A stretch of DNA of 60,117 nt, from contig JAPMTX010000149.1 in NCBI GenBank assembly GCA_026552855.1, positions 1 to 60,117 on the forward strand, in the 5' to 3' direction. Source of the stretch: Candidatus Methanoperedens sp. (GTDB taxonomy: Archaea > Halobacteriota > Methanosarcinia > Methanosarcinales > Methanoperedenaceae). Positions 35,980 through 44,065 of the stretch are shown piece by piece (the stretch's first letter is position 1; the number at the start of each line of letters is the position of its first letter). The translations under genes and the position numbers were made by a program. The notes below the pieces were generated by a model. It saw only the letters and a program-made list of their open reading frames with translations. It made no database searches and had not been told where the DNA came from.

Positions 35980-36005
35980 ATTATGTAATGTATACATTAC
36001 ATAAT
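35980..36005. promoter_or_regulatory. 26-bp perfect palindrome, putative operator
   Basis: The sequence attatgtaatgta followed by its exact reverse complement tacattacataat, with no spacer, lies directly after a TATA-like element (tttaaatata, 35971-35980) and 30 bases before the start of a membrane protein/HTH regulator operon. A repressor bound here would block transcription start, which suggests auto-regulation by the XRE-type protein. Confidence 0.7.
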
Positions 36006-36035
36006 GTAAAGTATTATTGACATTGAGGCATGGAA

Positions 36036-36434
36036 ATGAGCGAAAAAGAGCGGAGTTACATAATAACGAGGGTTGTGATAGCTATTTTAATAGCAGCAGG
36101 TATGGGATTCGCAATTGTAAGACGCGATCTGACTAGCGGAGTGATGATACTCCTTATTGGATTATTTTTGTTTGTGTTTATGAGACAGAGATACAAAGAT
36201 GTCGTTATCGCAGATGAAAGAACCCGGAAGATCTCTGAAAAGGCGATTGTTGGTGCTTTTTGGATTTATTTGGTGAGCATAGTTCTGGCTGATATCGCAG
36301 TTATTGTTCTTGGACATTTGGATCTGGAAATTATTGACCAGATTAAACCGGCAGTTTCCCACATTACTTATACATTCTTTTTCCTGGTTTTCCTGTATGA
36401 GGCTCTCAGGTTCTACTACAAGAACAAAATGTAG
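36036..36434 (+). CDS. DUF2178 membrane protein
   Basis: About 132 residues, four hydrophobic segments (near 10-27, 31-48, 73-95 and 108-125), with DERTRKISEKA between the second and third, the mark of DUF2178. ATG 36036 is favoured by the gagg site seven bases upstream; ATG 36030 is possible. Such proteins are usually paired with a small HTH regulator, as here (gap of eight bases). Confidence 0.7.
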   Translation: MSEKERSYIITRVVIAILIAAGMGFAIVRRDLTSGVMILLIGLFLFVFMRQRYKDVVIADERTRKISEKAIVGAFWIYLVSIVLADIAVIVLGHLDLEIIDQIKPAVSHITYTFFFLVFLYEALRFYYKNKM

Positions 36435-36442
36435 GGTCAATA

Positions 36443-36637
36443 ATGAAAAACAAACTCAAAGTATTCAGAGCCATGCATGATGTGACCCAGGAAGATCTGG
36501 CTCAAAAGGTTAAAGTTACGAGGCAGACTATAAACGCAATTGAGAAAGAAAAATACGACCCCTCCCTTGAGCTGGCTTTTAAATTGGCACAACTTTTCAA
36601 TGTGAAAATCGAGGATATTTTCACATATCAGGAATAA
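36443..36637 (+). CDS. XRE-family HTH regulator
   Basis: A 64-residue helix-turn-helix protein of the YozG/Cro type: LKVFRAMHDVTQEDLAQKVK then VTRQTINAIEKEKYDPSLEL. Members are typically co-transcribed with a DUF2178 membrane protein. It is the best candidate for binding the 26-bp palindrome at 35980-36005. Confidence 0.88.
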   Translation: MKNKLKVFRAMHDVTQEDLAQKVKVTRQTINAIEKEKYDPSLELAFKLAQLFNVKIEDIFTYQE

Positions 36638-36662
36638 ATTCAAAGTGTGGCTTTTTAAATTA

Positions 36663-37241
36663 TTACCTTTTGTGCAGTTTATTCACTATGTTCCCAAAAT
36701 GAACAATCAATACGCTATTAATGGGAACCAGATACCGCTTCAGGAACAATAGTAAGCCGGTTGAAAATAAAGCAACGAACAGAGAACCGGCTATATCCAT
36801 GGGGAAGTGAAGCCCTGTGTAAACCCTCGCAAGTCCGCCTATGAACGACAGTAAGAACAGTATCGCACCTGCCCTCCTCAAATCTCTAAATGTCAGCAGC
36901 ATCAGTGAAATCGCAAACATCAGGGTAGCGTGGTCTGATGGAAAAGAAGTTTCGGGGGCATGCGCTATAAGGAGCGTCCCGGCGGAAATCATAAAAGGTC
37001 TCGGATGAAAATAAAACAGGGCGATAATAAAATTCATTCCCAGACCGAGAAGTGAAGCATATACGGCAAATAATACCTCCTGCCGATACTTACTTCTCAT
37101 AAACCACAGGAACACAAGGTAAATACTAAAAACATAAATAAGATATTCTGCTGCAAATATCGCAGCAGTATCCAGAATATAATTTTTCCCTGCAAGTTCA
37201 TTGATGATATGGAACAATGCCAGATTTAAATTTGTCATCAT
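36663..37241 (-). CDS. PAP2-family membrane phosphatase
   Basis: About 192 residues, six hydrophobic segments. The acid phosphatase motifs are seen: FHPRPF, SFPSDHAT (catalytic His) and RVYTGLHFPMDIAGS. It probably dephosphorylates a lipid pyrophosphate such as dolichyl or undecaprenyl-type carriers. GTG 37250 and ATG 37238 are other possible starts. Confidence 0.82.
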   Translation of the reverse strand: MMTNLNLALFHIINELAGKNYILDTAAIFAAEYLIYVFSIYLVFLWFMRSKYRQEVLFAVYASLLGLGMNFIIALFYFHPRPFMISAGTLLIAHAPETSFPSDHATLMFAISLMLLTFRDLRRAGAILFLLSFIGGLARVYTGLHFPMDIAGSLFVALFSTGLLLFLKRYLVPINSVLIVHFGNIVNKLHKR

Positions 37242-37399
37242 AAAGCCCACATTTTAAACATACCGGTTTAACCTATATATTGTATGTTATTAATTGACTT
37301 TGTGGATGAGTAGCGAAGCCAAGGTTTATTATTTCTTTATTCGATTAGTGTACCAAGAGCCTTTTTAAACCTTCAATCTGTTATTTAGTTGTGTTTAGA

Positions 37400-37774
37400 A
37401 TGGAAAATAAATACATGCTTTTAGCCGGGATTATAATCTCCTTGGTGTTAGCGGGCAGCTTTACGTTATTAGATAAAAACAACCTAACCGGAGAAGATGC
37501 TATTATCGGTTTTGGGATAACTCTCGACATCCTGATCACAATAGCGACAAGCATACTGGCAGTGATCTTATTTGTAATATCTGCTATTGCATATAAAAAA
37601 GATAAAAGAAAGCGACTCCTTTTTGTGACAGGCGCATTCTTCTTGTTTGCAGTAAAAGGATTCCTGATAGTTGCGGATGAATTCTTCCCTCAGACCGGAT
37701 GGCCTGAACCTGTAGCACATTTTTTGGATTTTGGTATACTGATATTGTTTTTCTCAGGGCTTGCTAAAAAATAG
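37400..37774 (+). CDS. Four-helix membrane protein
   Basis: A 124-residue protein with hydrophobic segments near 8-24, 42-62, 72-92 and 105-122. No named family is certain; a basic loop (YKKDKRKR) lies between the second and third. ATG 37400 is preferred to the GTG three codons earlier. It is followed after ten bases by a two-domain winged-helix regulator, the same arrangement as seen in many archaea. Confidence 0.6.
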   Translation: MENKYMLLAGIIISLVLAGSFTLLDKNNLTGEDAIIGFGITLDILITIATSILAVILFVISAIAYKKDKRKRLLFVTGAFFLFAVKGFLIVADEFFPQTGWPEPVAHFLDFGILILFFSGLAKK

Positions 37775-37784
37775 GTAAGATCAG

Positions 37785-38327
37785 ATGGCTACAACCCGGT
37801 ATGAGGAGATCCAGAGAAAGGCTTTAGAATTAGAAATAAGACAGAGTATCTATTCTTTAATATCCGCATCTCCGGGACTGCATTTCAGAGAAATCCAGAG
37901 AAGAACAAAAATAGCAACAGGACAGCTTACATACCATCTTAATTACCTGCAAAAAGCAGGTTTAATTAAAACCATAAATGATGGGGAGTATCTGAGATAT
38001 TATGCTTATATACAAATAAATGAAGAAGAGAGAAAAGTTTTGGAGCTGGTACGTCAAAAAAGCATCAGGCACATTTTACTGTATTTATTGGAAAACAATA
38101 ACTGTAACCATGAACATCTTGTTAAGAGCCTGCATATTTCCCCGTCAACGATATCATGGCATCTTAAAAAACTCATTGATGCCAGCATTGTGAATAAGAA
38201 AGTTGAGGGTAGAAGATCATTTTATTCCATTAATAATCCTGAACTTGTTAAGAAAATTCTGATAAAATACAAGGAAAGTTTCCTGGATATTTTAGTTGAC
38301 AGATTCATAGAGATGTGGGAGACATGA
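37785..38327 (+). CDS. Regulator with two winged-helix domains
   Basis: A 180-residue COG3398-like regulator with two winged helices: GLHFREIQRRTKIATGQLTY (residues 30-50) and HEHLVKSLHISPSTISWHLK (about 108-128). It probably controls the upstream membrane protein gene in the same operon. No effector domain is seen. Confidence 0.75.
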   Translation: MATTRYEEIQRKALELEIRQSIYSLISASPGLHFREIQRRTKIATGQLTYHLNYLQKAGLIKTINDGEYLRYYAYIQINEEERKVLELVRQKSIRHILLYLLENNNCNHEHLVKSLHISPSTISWHLKKLIDASIVNKKVEGRRSFYSINNPELVKKILIKYKESFLDILVDRFIEMWET

Positions 38328-38403
38328 CCGTTCGATAACTGTTCTATTATTCGATAAGCATCCCAAAAATTGTTTAAACTCGGTTTCTTATTATAATGGT
38401 TTA

Positions 38404-38527
38404 GAGCCTGTCCGGGAAGCCAGTTAGACGTACTGTAACTTTTACAATAAGTTCCTACATCTGAGTATCCTACTCTCAGTATTAAATACTGGCTATTGTA
38501 AGAAGTCCACTGTTCCCGGACAGGCTC
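38404..38527. mobile_element. MITE-like element
   Basis: A 124-bp stretch bounded by perfect 14-bp terminal inverted repeats, gagcctgtccggga (38404-38417) and tcccggacaggctc (38514-38527). No coding frame is inside. The ends resemble terminal repeats of IS elements, so it is probably a non-autonomous copy moved by a transposase encoded elsewhere. I could not identify a target-site duplication. Confidence 0.6.
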
Positions 38528-38566
38528 GCAATAAGCTGCAAAAATAAATTTATGCTTTGAAAAATT

Positions 38567-38853
38567 TTGATTCTTTTATTGATGGGAATAATATCATTCA
38601 GTGGATGTATAAACCAACAACCAACAACAATTCCCAATAGAACCGCTGAAGGGTTTTGTCCTGAAGGCTGATGAATTAAGAACCATGCACTTTGACACCG
38701 GACAGAAGCCTGACCACTTCCGCGCCAACCCGAACAGCATACTACACAACAAAAGATGAGTTGAACTTCACGGTCACAATAAACGCGGACGGTTATGCAG
38801 CCCAGACAATACAGGTGAAAAAAGATGCAGGCGGTGCAGAAGCACCGGATTAA
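38567..38853 (+). pseudogene. Decayed lipoprotein gene
   Basis: Fragments of one lipoprotein occur in different frames: a signal with lipobox (LLLMGIISFSGCINQQPT) that stops at 38663-38665, a middle piece (GFVLKADELRTMHFDTGQKP), and a C-terminal beta-like piece (TTKDELNFTVTINADGYAAQ) ending at 38853. Frameshifts and deletions have removed a working frame. The parent type resembles archaeal lipoproteins with an Ig-like domain. Confidence 0.5.
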
Positions 38854-39014
38854 ACACAGACACTGATTTGCAGCTTGATGTTTTCAGGCGATGTATAAAA
38901 GCATTTGATCGTTTGAATGACCTTCAGGCTTAGATTTTAAATACCATACAATAACGTACAGGAACCGGGTTATTAAAATAGACCTACAGACTAAAACATA
39001 CATAAGGAGGATTT

Positions 39015-39578
39015 ATGAAGAAGTCTTTAGGTGCAAAAACTCTTGTTTATCCTATCCCGGTCTGGGTTGTGGGTACTTATGACAAGAAAAAAAAGCCGAA
39101 CGTATCAACCATAGCATGGGGCGGGATCTGCTGTTCCAATCCGCCATGTGTCGCCGTCTCTCTTCGGAAAGCAACATATTCGTACGGGAATATCATGGAG
39201 CGAAAAGCTTTCACGATAAATGTTCCTTCTGAAAAATACATCAGGGAAGCGGATTATTTCGGTACCGTCTCTGGCAGGGATGTGGACAAGTTCACCGAGT
39301 CCGGGCTTACCAGCGTAGAGAGCGACCTGGTCGATGCTCCATATGTGAAGGAATTTCCTCTTGTTCTGGAGTGTAAATTGGTCCACACCATTGAGATAGG
39401 GCTGCATACGCAGTTTATCGGCGAGATCATGGACGTCAAGGCGGATGAACTCGTGCTGGGAGAAAACGGGGCTACTGATGTTCAAAAATTAGAACCCGTC
39501 ATATTCGCTCCTGATATTACGGGCTATTATGGGATCGGCAAATATCTTGGAAAGGCGTTTTCCATAGGAAAGAGATAG
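39015..39578 (+). CDS. Flavin reductase-like (flavoredoxin) protein
   Basis: A 187-residue FMN-binding split-barrel protein: [40 protein letters not shown] and [20 protein letters not shown] match flavoredoxin/flavin reductase domain proteins. Such proteins transfer electrons via FMN. The site aaggagg lies seven bases before ATG 39015. It sits alone in a region of mobile DNA. Confidence 0.82.
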   Translation: MKKSLGAKTLVYPIPVWVVGTYDKKKKPNVSTIAWGGICCSNPPCVAVSLRKATYSYGNIMERKAFTINVPSEKYIREADYFGTVSGRDVDKFTESGLTSVESDLVDAPYVKEFPLVLECKLVHTIEIGLHTQFIGEIMDVKADELVLGENGATDVQKLEPVIFAPDITGYYGIGKYLGKAFSIGKR

Positions 39579-39696
39579 AGGGGAAAAGGCACATGAGTCG
39601 TTTGCTCAATTATTTAATATTATTATAGAAAAATTTATTTTTATAAAAAGATTTTAAACATATCACTGGGTTTTTGTTGATTATAATCGTAATCGA

Positions 39697-40441
39697 ATAA
39701 GAAAGAGCGGTTGCCCGCCCTTCCTCTTCTAAGAACCGTACTTGCGACTTTCACCGCATACGGCTCAAGCATCCCGTCACCATTTTAATATGGCGACAAT
39801 TATCGTTTAGACAACTGTCTTTGTAATTCCAGTTTACAGCCCATTAACACTTTATGTGTCTGTAAGTATCTCGCTTTTCAGCGTAATTGATTATCTTACA
39901 TTCATGGGTTTGTCGCTGTTCATACAACGAAACACCACTGGAAAGTCAGCACCTTTTCAGGTTGAGGCATCACCTCTATGCAGCCAATTACAAGCTGCCT
40001 TTCGCTTTTTTCCAAATCCTTTACCCTCTGCATCATTGTCATTTCTTACGAAACTCCTACCCGAATGGGAATGCATAGGGCTTACCAAGTTTCGCACCAT
40101 AAATAATTGTGAATACTTTAGAAGCCATCTTTAGACCGGGAATCATATGTCCGTTCCTCATAATGTTGTAGTAGCCACCATAGTCTGATTCCATACTTTT
40201 TAGTTCAAGCGCTTCGGTCTCCTTTCGCTTGTCGGTAGTTACGATCCTTACGATGATTCAACTTTGTTTCTTCATGGTATTCTTACCTTAGCAGATTATC
40301 TGAGTGAGACTTTCAGGTTTTTCCACATTGTCTTATGGGCTTCACACCTCCTCATTGCTGGGGACGCATGCCATAATAAGGTTACTCCGAACGGAAGGAG
40401 TAGCGTTTTGGCAATTTATGATGCAACTTCTTGTCGCACAC
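39697..40441 (-). mobile_element. ORF-less group II intron
   Basis: Read on the minus strand, this stretch starts with gtgtgcgac near 40441, matching the 5' GUGYG intron consensus. It ends with a textbook domain V at 39766-39733: a 34-nt hairpin with gagccg paired to cggttc, the AGC triad at its base, a two-base bulge and a GAAA tetraloop. A short domain VI hairpin with a GCAA loop (39725-39703) follows and the 3' end is about 39697. The remaining 670 bases suffice for domains I-IV, and no reverse transcriptase is encoded. It lies about 145 bases after a gene end. Exact ends are uncertain by a few bases. Confidence 0.82.
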
Positions 40442-40586
40442 TACAATATCCCATAACCCCGTACTTAATGACGAAGCCTAAGCACAGCGTTTTTTGCATG
40501 ATGCTGGTCTTGTGTCTCAATGTACTCTCGACTGCTTCCCATCCATTCCCAACCATACCATAAAAGCACCCCCGCGCCCGAAAATA

Positions 40587-41650
40587 CTACCCCACACCCA
40601 TCTCCTTCATCACATTCCCCACTCCCAGCGCCACTCCCTCCACTTCGATCCCTCCTTTCCCTTTCGCGCCGTCGCCGACAATGTAGAGATTGCGAACAGG
40701 CGTCCTGTACCCTATATCGCTTCCTGAAGATACCCGGTTCACAGGCCAGCCGCCCGAATATGATTGGATTAACAGCACCTCGTATTTTTTATCAGGGAAC
40801 AGTTTTTTCAGGTCTCCGAGCCCAAGAGCTATCTCATGAGCTAAATCGTCGGATACGACTGCCTGGTGGGACATTACAAGATGCTTCCCTGGAGGCGCAA
40901 GCGAAGGGTCGGCATTTGTGACCTCGTTTATCCCGTTAATCCTCTGCACGTAAGGCGTGAAAAGAATCCATTTGCACTTACGCCTTTTGCCGCGCCGTCA
41001 TCTGTTATTATCCTGTCGACGCATGTCCTGATGTTTATTTTTCCGCCGTTTGATCTTATGATGCCTGAGAGGGATTCTGTTACTGCGCCGCACCCGCCTG
41101 CCGGGATACCCGGTCCTTTGTACCGGTACATATTATCGATGATTTCCAGCACCTCGTGTGCAGGTACGTCCTTTGCAGCAAGGCTTAACGACCAGCCGCA
41201 GTATGAATCCGCAAGCCGCAGCAGGAACTCATCGCTAAAATATTTCAGGATCCAGTCCCTGAATGAAATATCGCCTTTAGGTTTAAATTTAAGGGAGTAT
41301 GCCAGTATAGTTCCCAGTTTCACCTGTTTAGTAACGGGTAGCCCTTTTTTGAAGTCGTGGAACTCAATATTACTTTCGTCCTCTTTTTTGATTATAGCCA
41401 TAGGGTTTGAATCGATTATGGTAACCTCCGCTCCCACCTCTCGCAGCAGTTGTGCAAGCGGTCCTCTTGAGCCGTGGGGTATCATATGGAGTGCACCTGT
41501 GCTCAGCTTGAACCCTCTGTACTCAAGGTTGGCGAACCTTCCGCCGATGAATGGCAGGCGTTCGAAAACCTCTACTTCATACCCGGCTTTTGAGAGTTTT
41601 GCGCCGGCAAGCAAACCTCCAAGACCTGCGCCGATGATCAATGCTTTCAT
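40587..41650 (-). pseudogene. Phytoene desaturase-like FAD oxidoreductase, deleted and frameshifted
   Basis: The N-terminal part (MKALIIGAGLGGLLAGAKLS with the FAD dinucleotide fold) reads to a stop at 40928. A C-terminal part continues in another frame as ILFTPYVQRINGINEV to TPVRNLYIVGDGAKGKGGIE. In COG1233-type relatives these pieces are separated by a further stretch, so an internal piece seems missing around 40950-40965 along with the frame change. The start overlaps the stop of the ferredoxin gene (TAATG). It would act with that ferredoxin if intact. A sequencing error cannot explain the missing segment alone. Confidence 0.65.
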
Positions 41651-41808
41651 TAATCCTCCGAGATCGCAGAGATGGGACAGTACTCCACGCATATGCCGCA
41701 TTCCACGCACTTCTCGTTCATCTCAGCGCGCCCGAACACCGTTATCGCATCGTGCGGACAATAGGCTGCACACTGGCAGCAGCCCACGCATTTTTCACTG
41801 ACGTTCAT
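41650..41808 (-). CDS. Small 2[4Fe-4S] ferredoxin
   Basis: A 52-residue gene with two full cluster motifs: CVGCCQCAAYCP and CVECGICVEYCP. Its start overlaps the stop of the RecJ-like gene by one base (TGATG) and its stop overlaps the start of the FAD oxidoreductase (TAATG), so it is certainly part of that operon. It carries electrons in the cytosol and probably served the oxidoreductase. Confidence 0.88.
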   Translation of the reverse strand: MNVSEKCVGCCQCAAYCPHDAITVFGRAEMNEKCVECGICVEYCPISAISED

Positions 41809-43919
41809 CAGGTTCCTGCCGCCCCTATCTTCTCTGCCAGTTTTGCCAGCACTTCTTTTCTCATGCCTTCAACGAACTTTATGCTGCCCACCACGAGATG
41901 CCCTCCGCCACTTACACCCGCGCCTTTGATCTCGCTTCGCAGTTCTTTCACCATCTGTGGTATGTTCATCTTCACGCCCCTTGAGCGAAGCACTGCAAAA
42001 TCAGGACCGTATCCTATCGTAACGACCGGCTGACCGTTGTATCTGGCGCACAGGCGGTCATGTATCTCACCGCTTGTCTTTCCCGGAGGCGGGAAAGTGA
42101 ATTTGTGGGCGAAATTCTCAACATCGATCACGTTCAGTATGGCGCCGTTTGGCAGTTTCTGCGTTTTCACGTTTGGCATCGAGGCTTCAAGCTGCTCGGT
42201 TATTGCCATGTTCGCCTGATCGCTTAGCAATTTCACTATCTGCGAATGTCTGATATTGGAGCCAAGATTGAGTATGTCGTTCATGATCCCCCGCCCGTCA
42301 CTGAACCTCTGCCAGAACGCCTCGTAATCAAGCGCAAGCGCGATGCTTTTCAGATCCTCAAACTTATACCTCTCGCTGACTAAAGATCTATATAGTTCAG
42401 ATTCAGGAGCTTCAGACCTGTCCCCGACTGCCGATATTGCAGGCAGGTGCTTTATCTCCTCGGTTACATCCGGGTTTATCATACGGGCTATCTCTGTGCC
42501 TATCATGCCTGTGGTTATGCCGAAATCCCCGCCTGCGTACGCAGGATTAACGTGCTCAAGCACCATCGAATCTATCGTCCCGTCCGGATGGTGGTGGTCT
42601 ATGACCATGAGTTCGACGCCGTAAATGACAGCCTGCTTCATGGATGGCATATCCTCCTCTGTGGCGCCGTTGTCCATCAATACCACAAGCGGCATCTTCT
42701 GGGCAAACCGCTCCTGGTCTTCAAGCGCAAAGGTCAGGTCTTTTGTCACGTCCTCAAGCTCGTAGAACGGCGCTTTGGATGGTGAGCGCCTGTAAAAGTA
42801 GCGGTCGGCATCCGACCCTCCTACCGAACGGATGAGCGGCAGGAGCGCACGCTCGATAGCGATAGCAGAGGTGATGCCGTCAGCATCTGCATGGTGGCGG
42901 ATAATTATCGGGCGGGATTTGAAGACAGCCTTCCTGATGAGCTTGGCTGCATTTCGCATACTGGGTTTGAGCTGCTCCATAACCTCGCTTTTCACGAGGA
43001 ACTGGATATCGTGCGGTTCGGCGCGTTTATCTATCGCTCTCTCGATCTGCTCTTTTATGCCTGTGGCATCCCCTCCCCATAGCTGCTTCATGGAGCGTAT
43101 CTCAACCTGCATGGCGCCATTCCTCATCGAAGGCTCGCCGATAACCTTCACCATGGTCTCGGACTTTATCTCTGGGTAAGCGCGCTCCCCGGCTTTCTCA
43201 AAGGCGGCGCACTGCACCGTGCTGTCCTCGTCCGAGATTGTGAATATCGTGGGACCGCCGGTCTGTTTTATCTGTATCACCTCGCCTGAGAGGTGGACGA
43301 GTTTGCCGAGGTATTTTGAGAGTTCCGTGGTCTTCCTGCGCGGAAGCTGCTTTTCAATCTCTATAACCTGGAATTCCTTCAGGGTGCGCGGGAGCAGTTC
43401 GATATTGCCGTTCGGGGCTATATTCTTCACTTCGACAAAAATCTTATCCCCAACCTCGGGGCTGAAATTGATGTTGCTCGCATGGATGAGACCACGAAGC
43501 TGCGGGTTCAAATCCACGAACACGCCGAAATTCGCATGCCCCTGCACCTTTCCCTCGTAGGTCTTTCCGACTTCAAGTTCCCTGGTGTCGCATTCTGCGC
43601 CCAGGATGTGGATGAGCGGCTTTTTCGCGCAGTTCTCGCAGAGGTCGCCTTTGCCTGTGATCGTGTTCCCGCATATCATGCATGTGAAGAACTTCCCCCT
43701 CCCGCCGCAGGTCTTGCATGGCTCTGTAACAGATATTTTACCTGTGCCGTTGCACCGTGCACATTTCATGCCTCCTGCCATGAGCTTGCTTATATCTTTT
43801 TCCGAGAGCTTGTCGAGGCTTATGGACTTCTGCTTGCCTCCGCCCTTGCAGTCCGGGCATTCTTTTTCGCTAAGCGTAATGGAGCCTGTGCCCCTGCAGT
43901 CCTTACATTCCGTTGTCAT
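41808..43919 (-). CDS. Archaeal RecJ-like DHH nuclease with zinc fingers, S1 and OB folds
   Basis: About 703 residues. The N-terminal 100 hold DnaJ-type zinc repeats (CKDCRGTG, CPDCKGGG, CARCNGTG, CKTCGGRG) and another Cys4 (CMICG, CENC). An S1-like domain (YEGKVQGHANFGVFVDLNP), an OB-fold (VHLSGEVIQIKQTGG) and the DHH phosphoesterase core with HADADGITSA, VLMDNGAT, MVIDHHHPDG and SAVGDRSE follow, then a DHHA1 end (GVSGGGHLVVGS). It is a single-strand-specific DNA or RNA exonuclease of the archaeal RecJ/GAN-like group. ATG 43919 is chosen because upstream residues are unlike the family. Confidence 0.85.
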   Translation of the reverse strand: MTTECKDCRGTGSITLSEKECPDCKGGGKQKSISLDKLSEKDISKLMAGGMKCARCNGTGKISVTEPCKTCGGRGKFFTCMICGNTITGKGDLCENCAKKPLIHILGAECDTRELEVGKTYEGKVQGHANFGVFVDLNPQLRGLIHASNINFSPEVGDKIFVEVKNIAPNGNIELLPRTLKEFQVIEIEKQLPRRKTTELSKYLGKLVHLSGEVIQIKQTGGPTIFTISDEDSTVQCAAFEKAGERAYPEIKSETMVKVIGEPSMRNGAMQVEIRSMKQLWGGDATGIKEQIERAIDKRAEPHDIQFLVKSEVMEQLKPSMRNAAKLIRKAVFKSRPIIIRHHADADGITSAIAIERALLPLIRSVGGSDADRYFYRRSPSKAPFYELEDVTKDLTFALEDQERFAQKMPLVVLMDNGATEEDMPSMKQAVIYGVELMVIDHHHPDGTIDSMVLEHVNPAYAGGDFGITTGMIGTEIARMINPDVTEEIKHLPAISAVGDRSEAPESELYRSLVSERYKFEDLKSIALALDYEAFWQRFSDGRGIMNDILNLGSNIRHSQIVKLLSDQANMAITEQLEASMPNVKTQKLPNGAILNVIDVENFAHKFTFPPPGKTSGEIHDRLCARYNGQPVVTIGYGPDFAVLRSRGVKMNIPQMVKELRSEIKGAGVSGGGHLVVGSIKFVEGMRKEVLAKLAEKIGAAGT

Positions 43920-44065
43920 AAAATTGCAGTGATTATAGTGGTGTGGAGGGAAATAGGTTACGCGGGAGAAGGGCAAGGATTTTAAAAAGTTGTTGGTTAT
44001 CAGGTCTTAGCAGATGGAGCGAATCAGAATAGGATAGATAGACTAAAATATTATATTTCCCGTTT

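Noticed and set aside
39856..40563. Several short open frames in the group II intron region
   Set aside because: They have no recognisable protein sequence, and the RNA structure on the minus strand explains the stretch.
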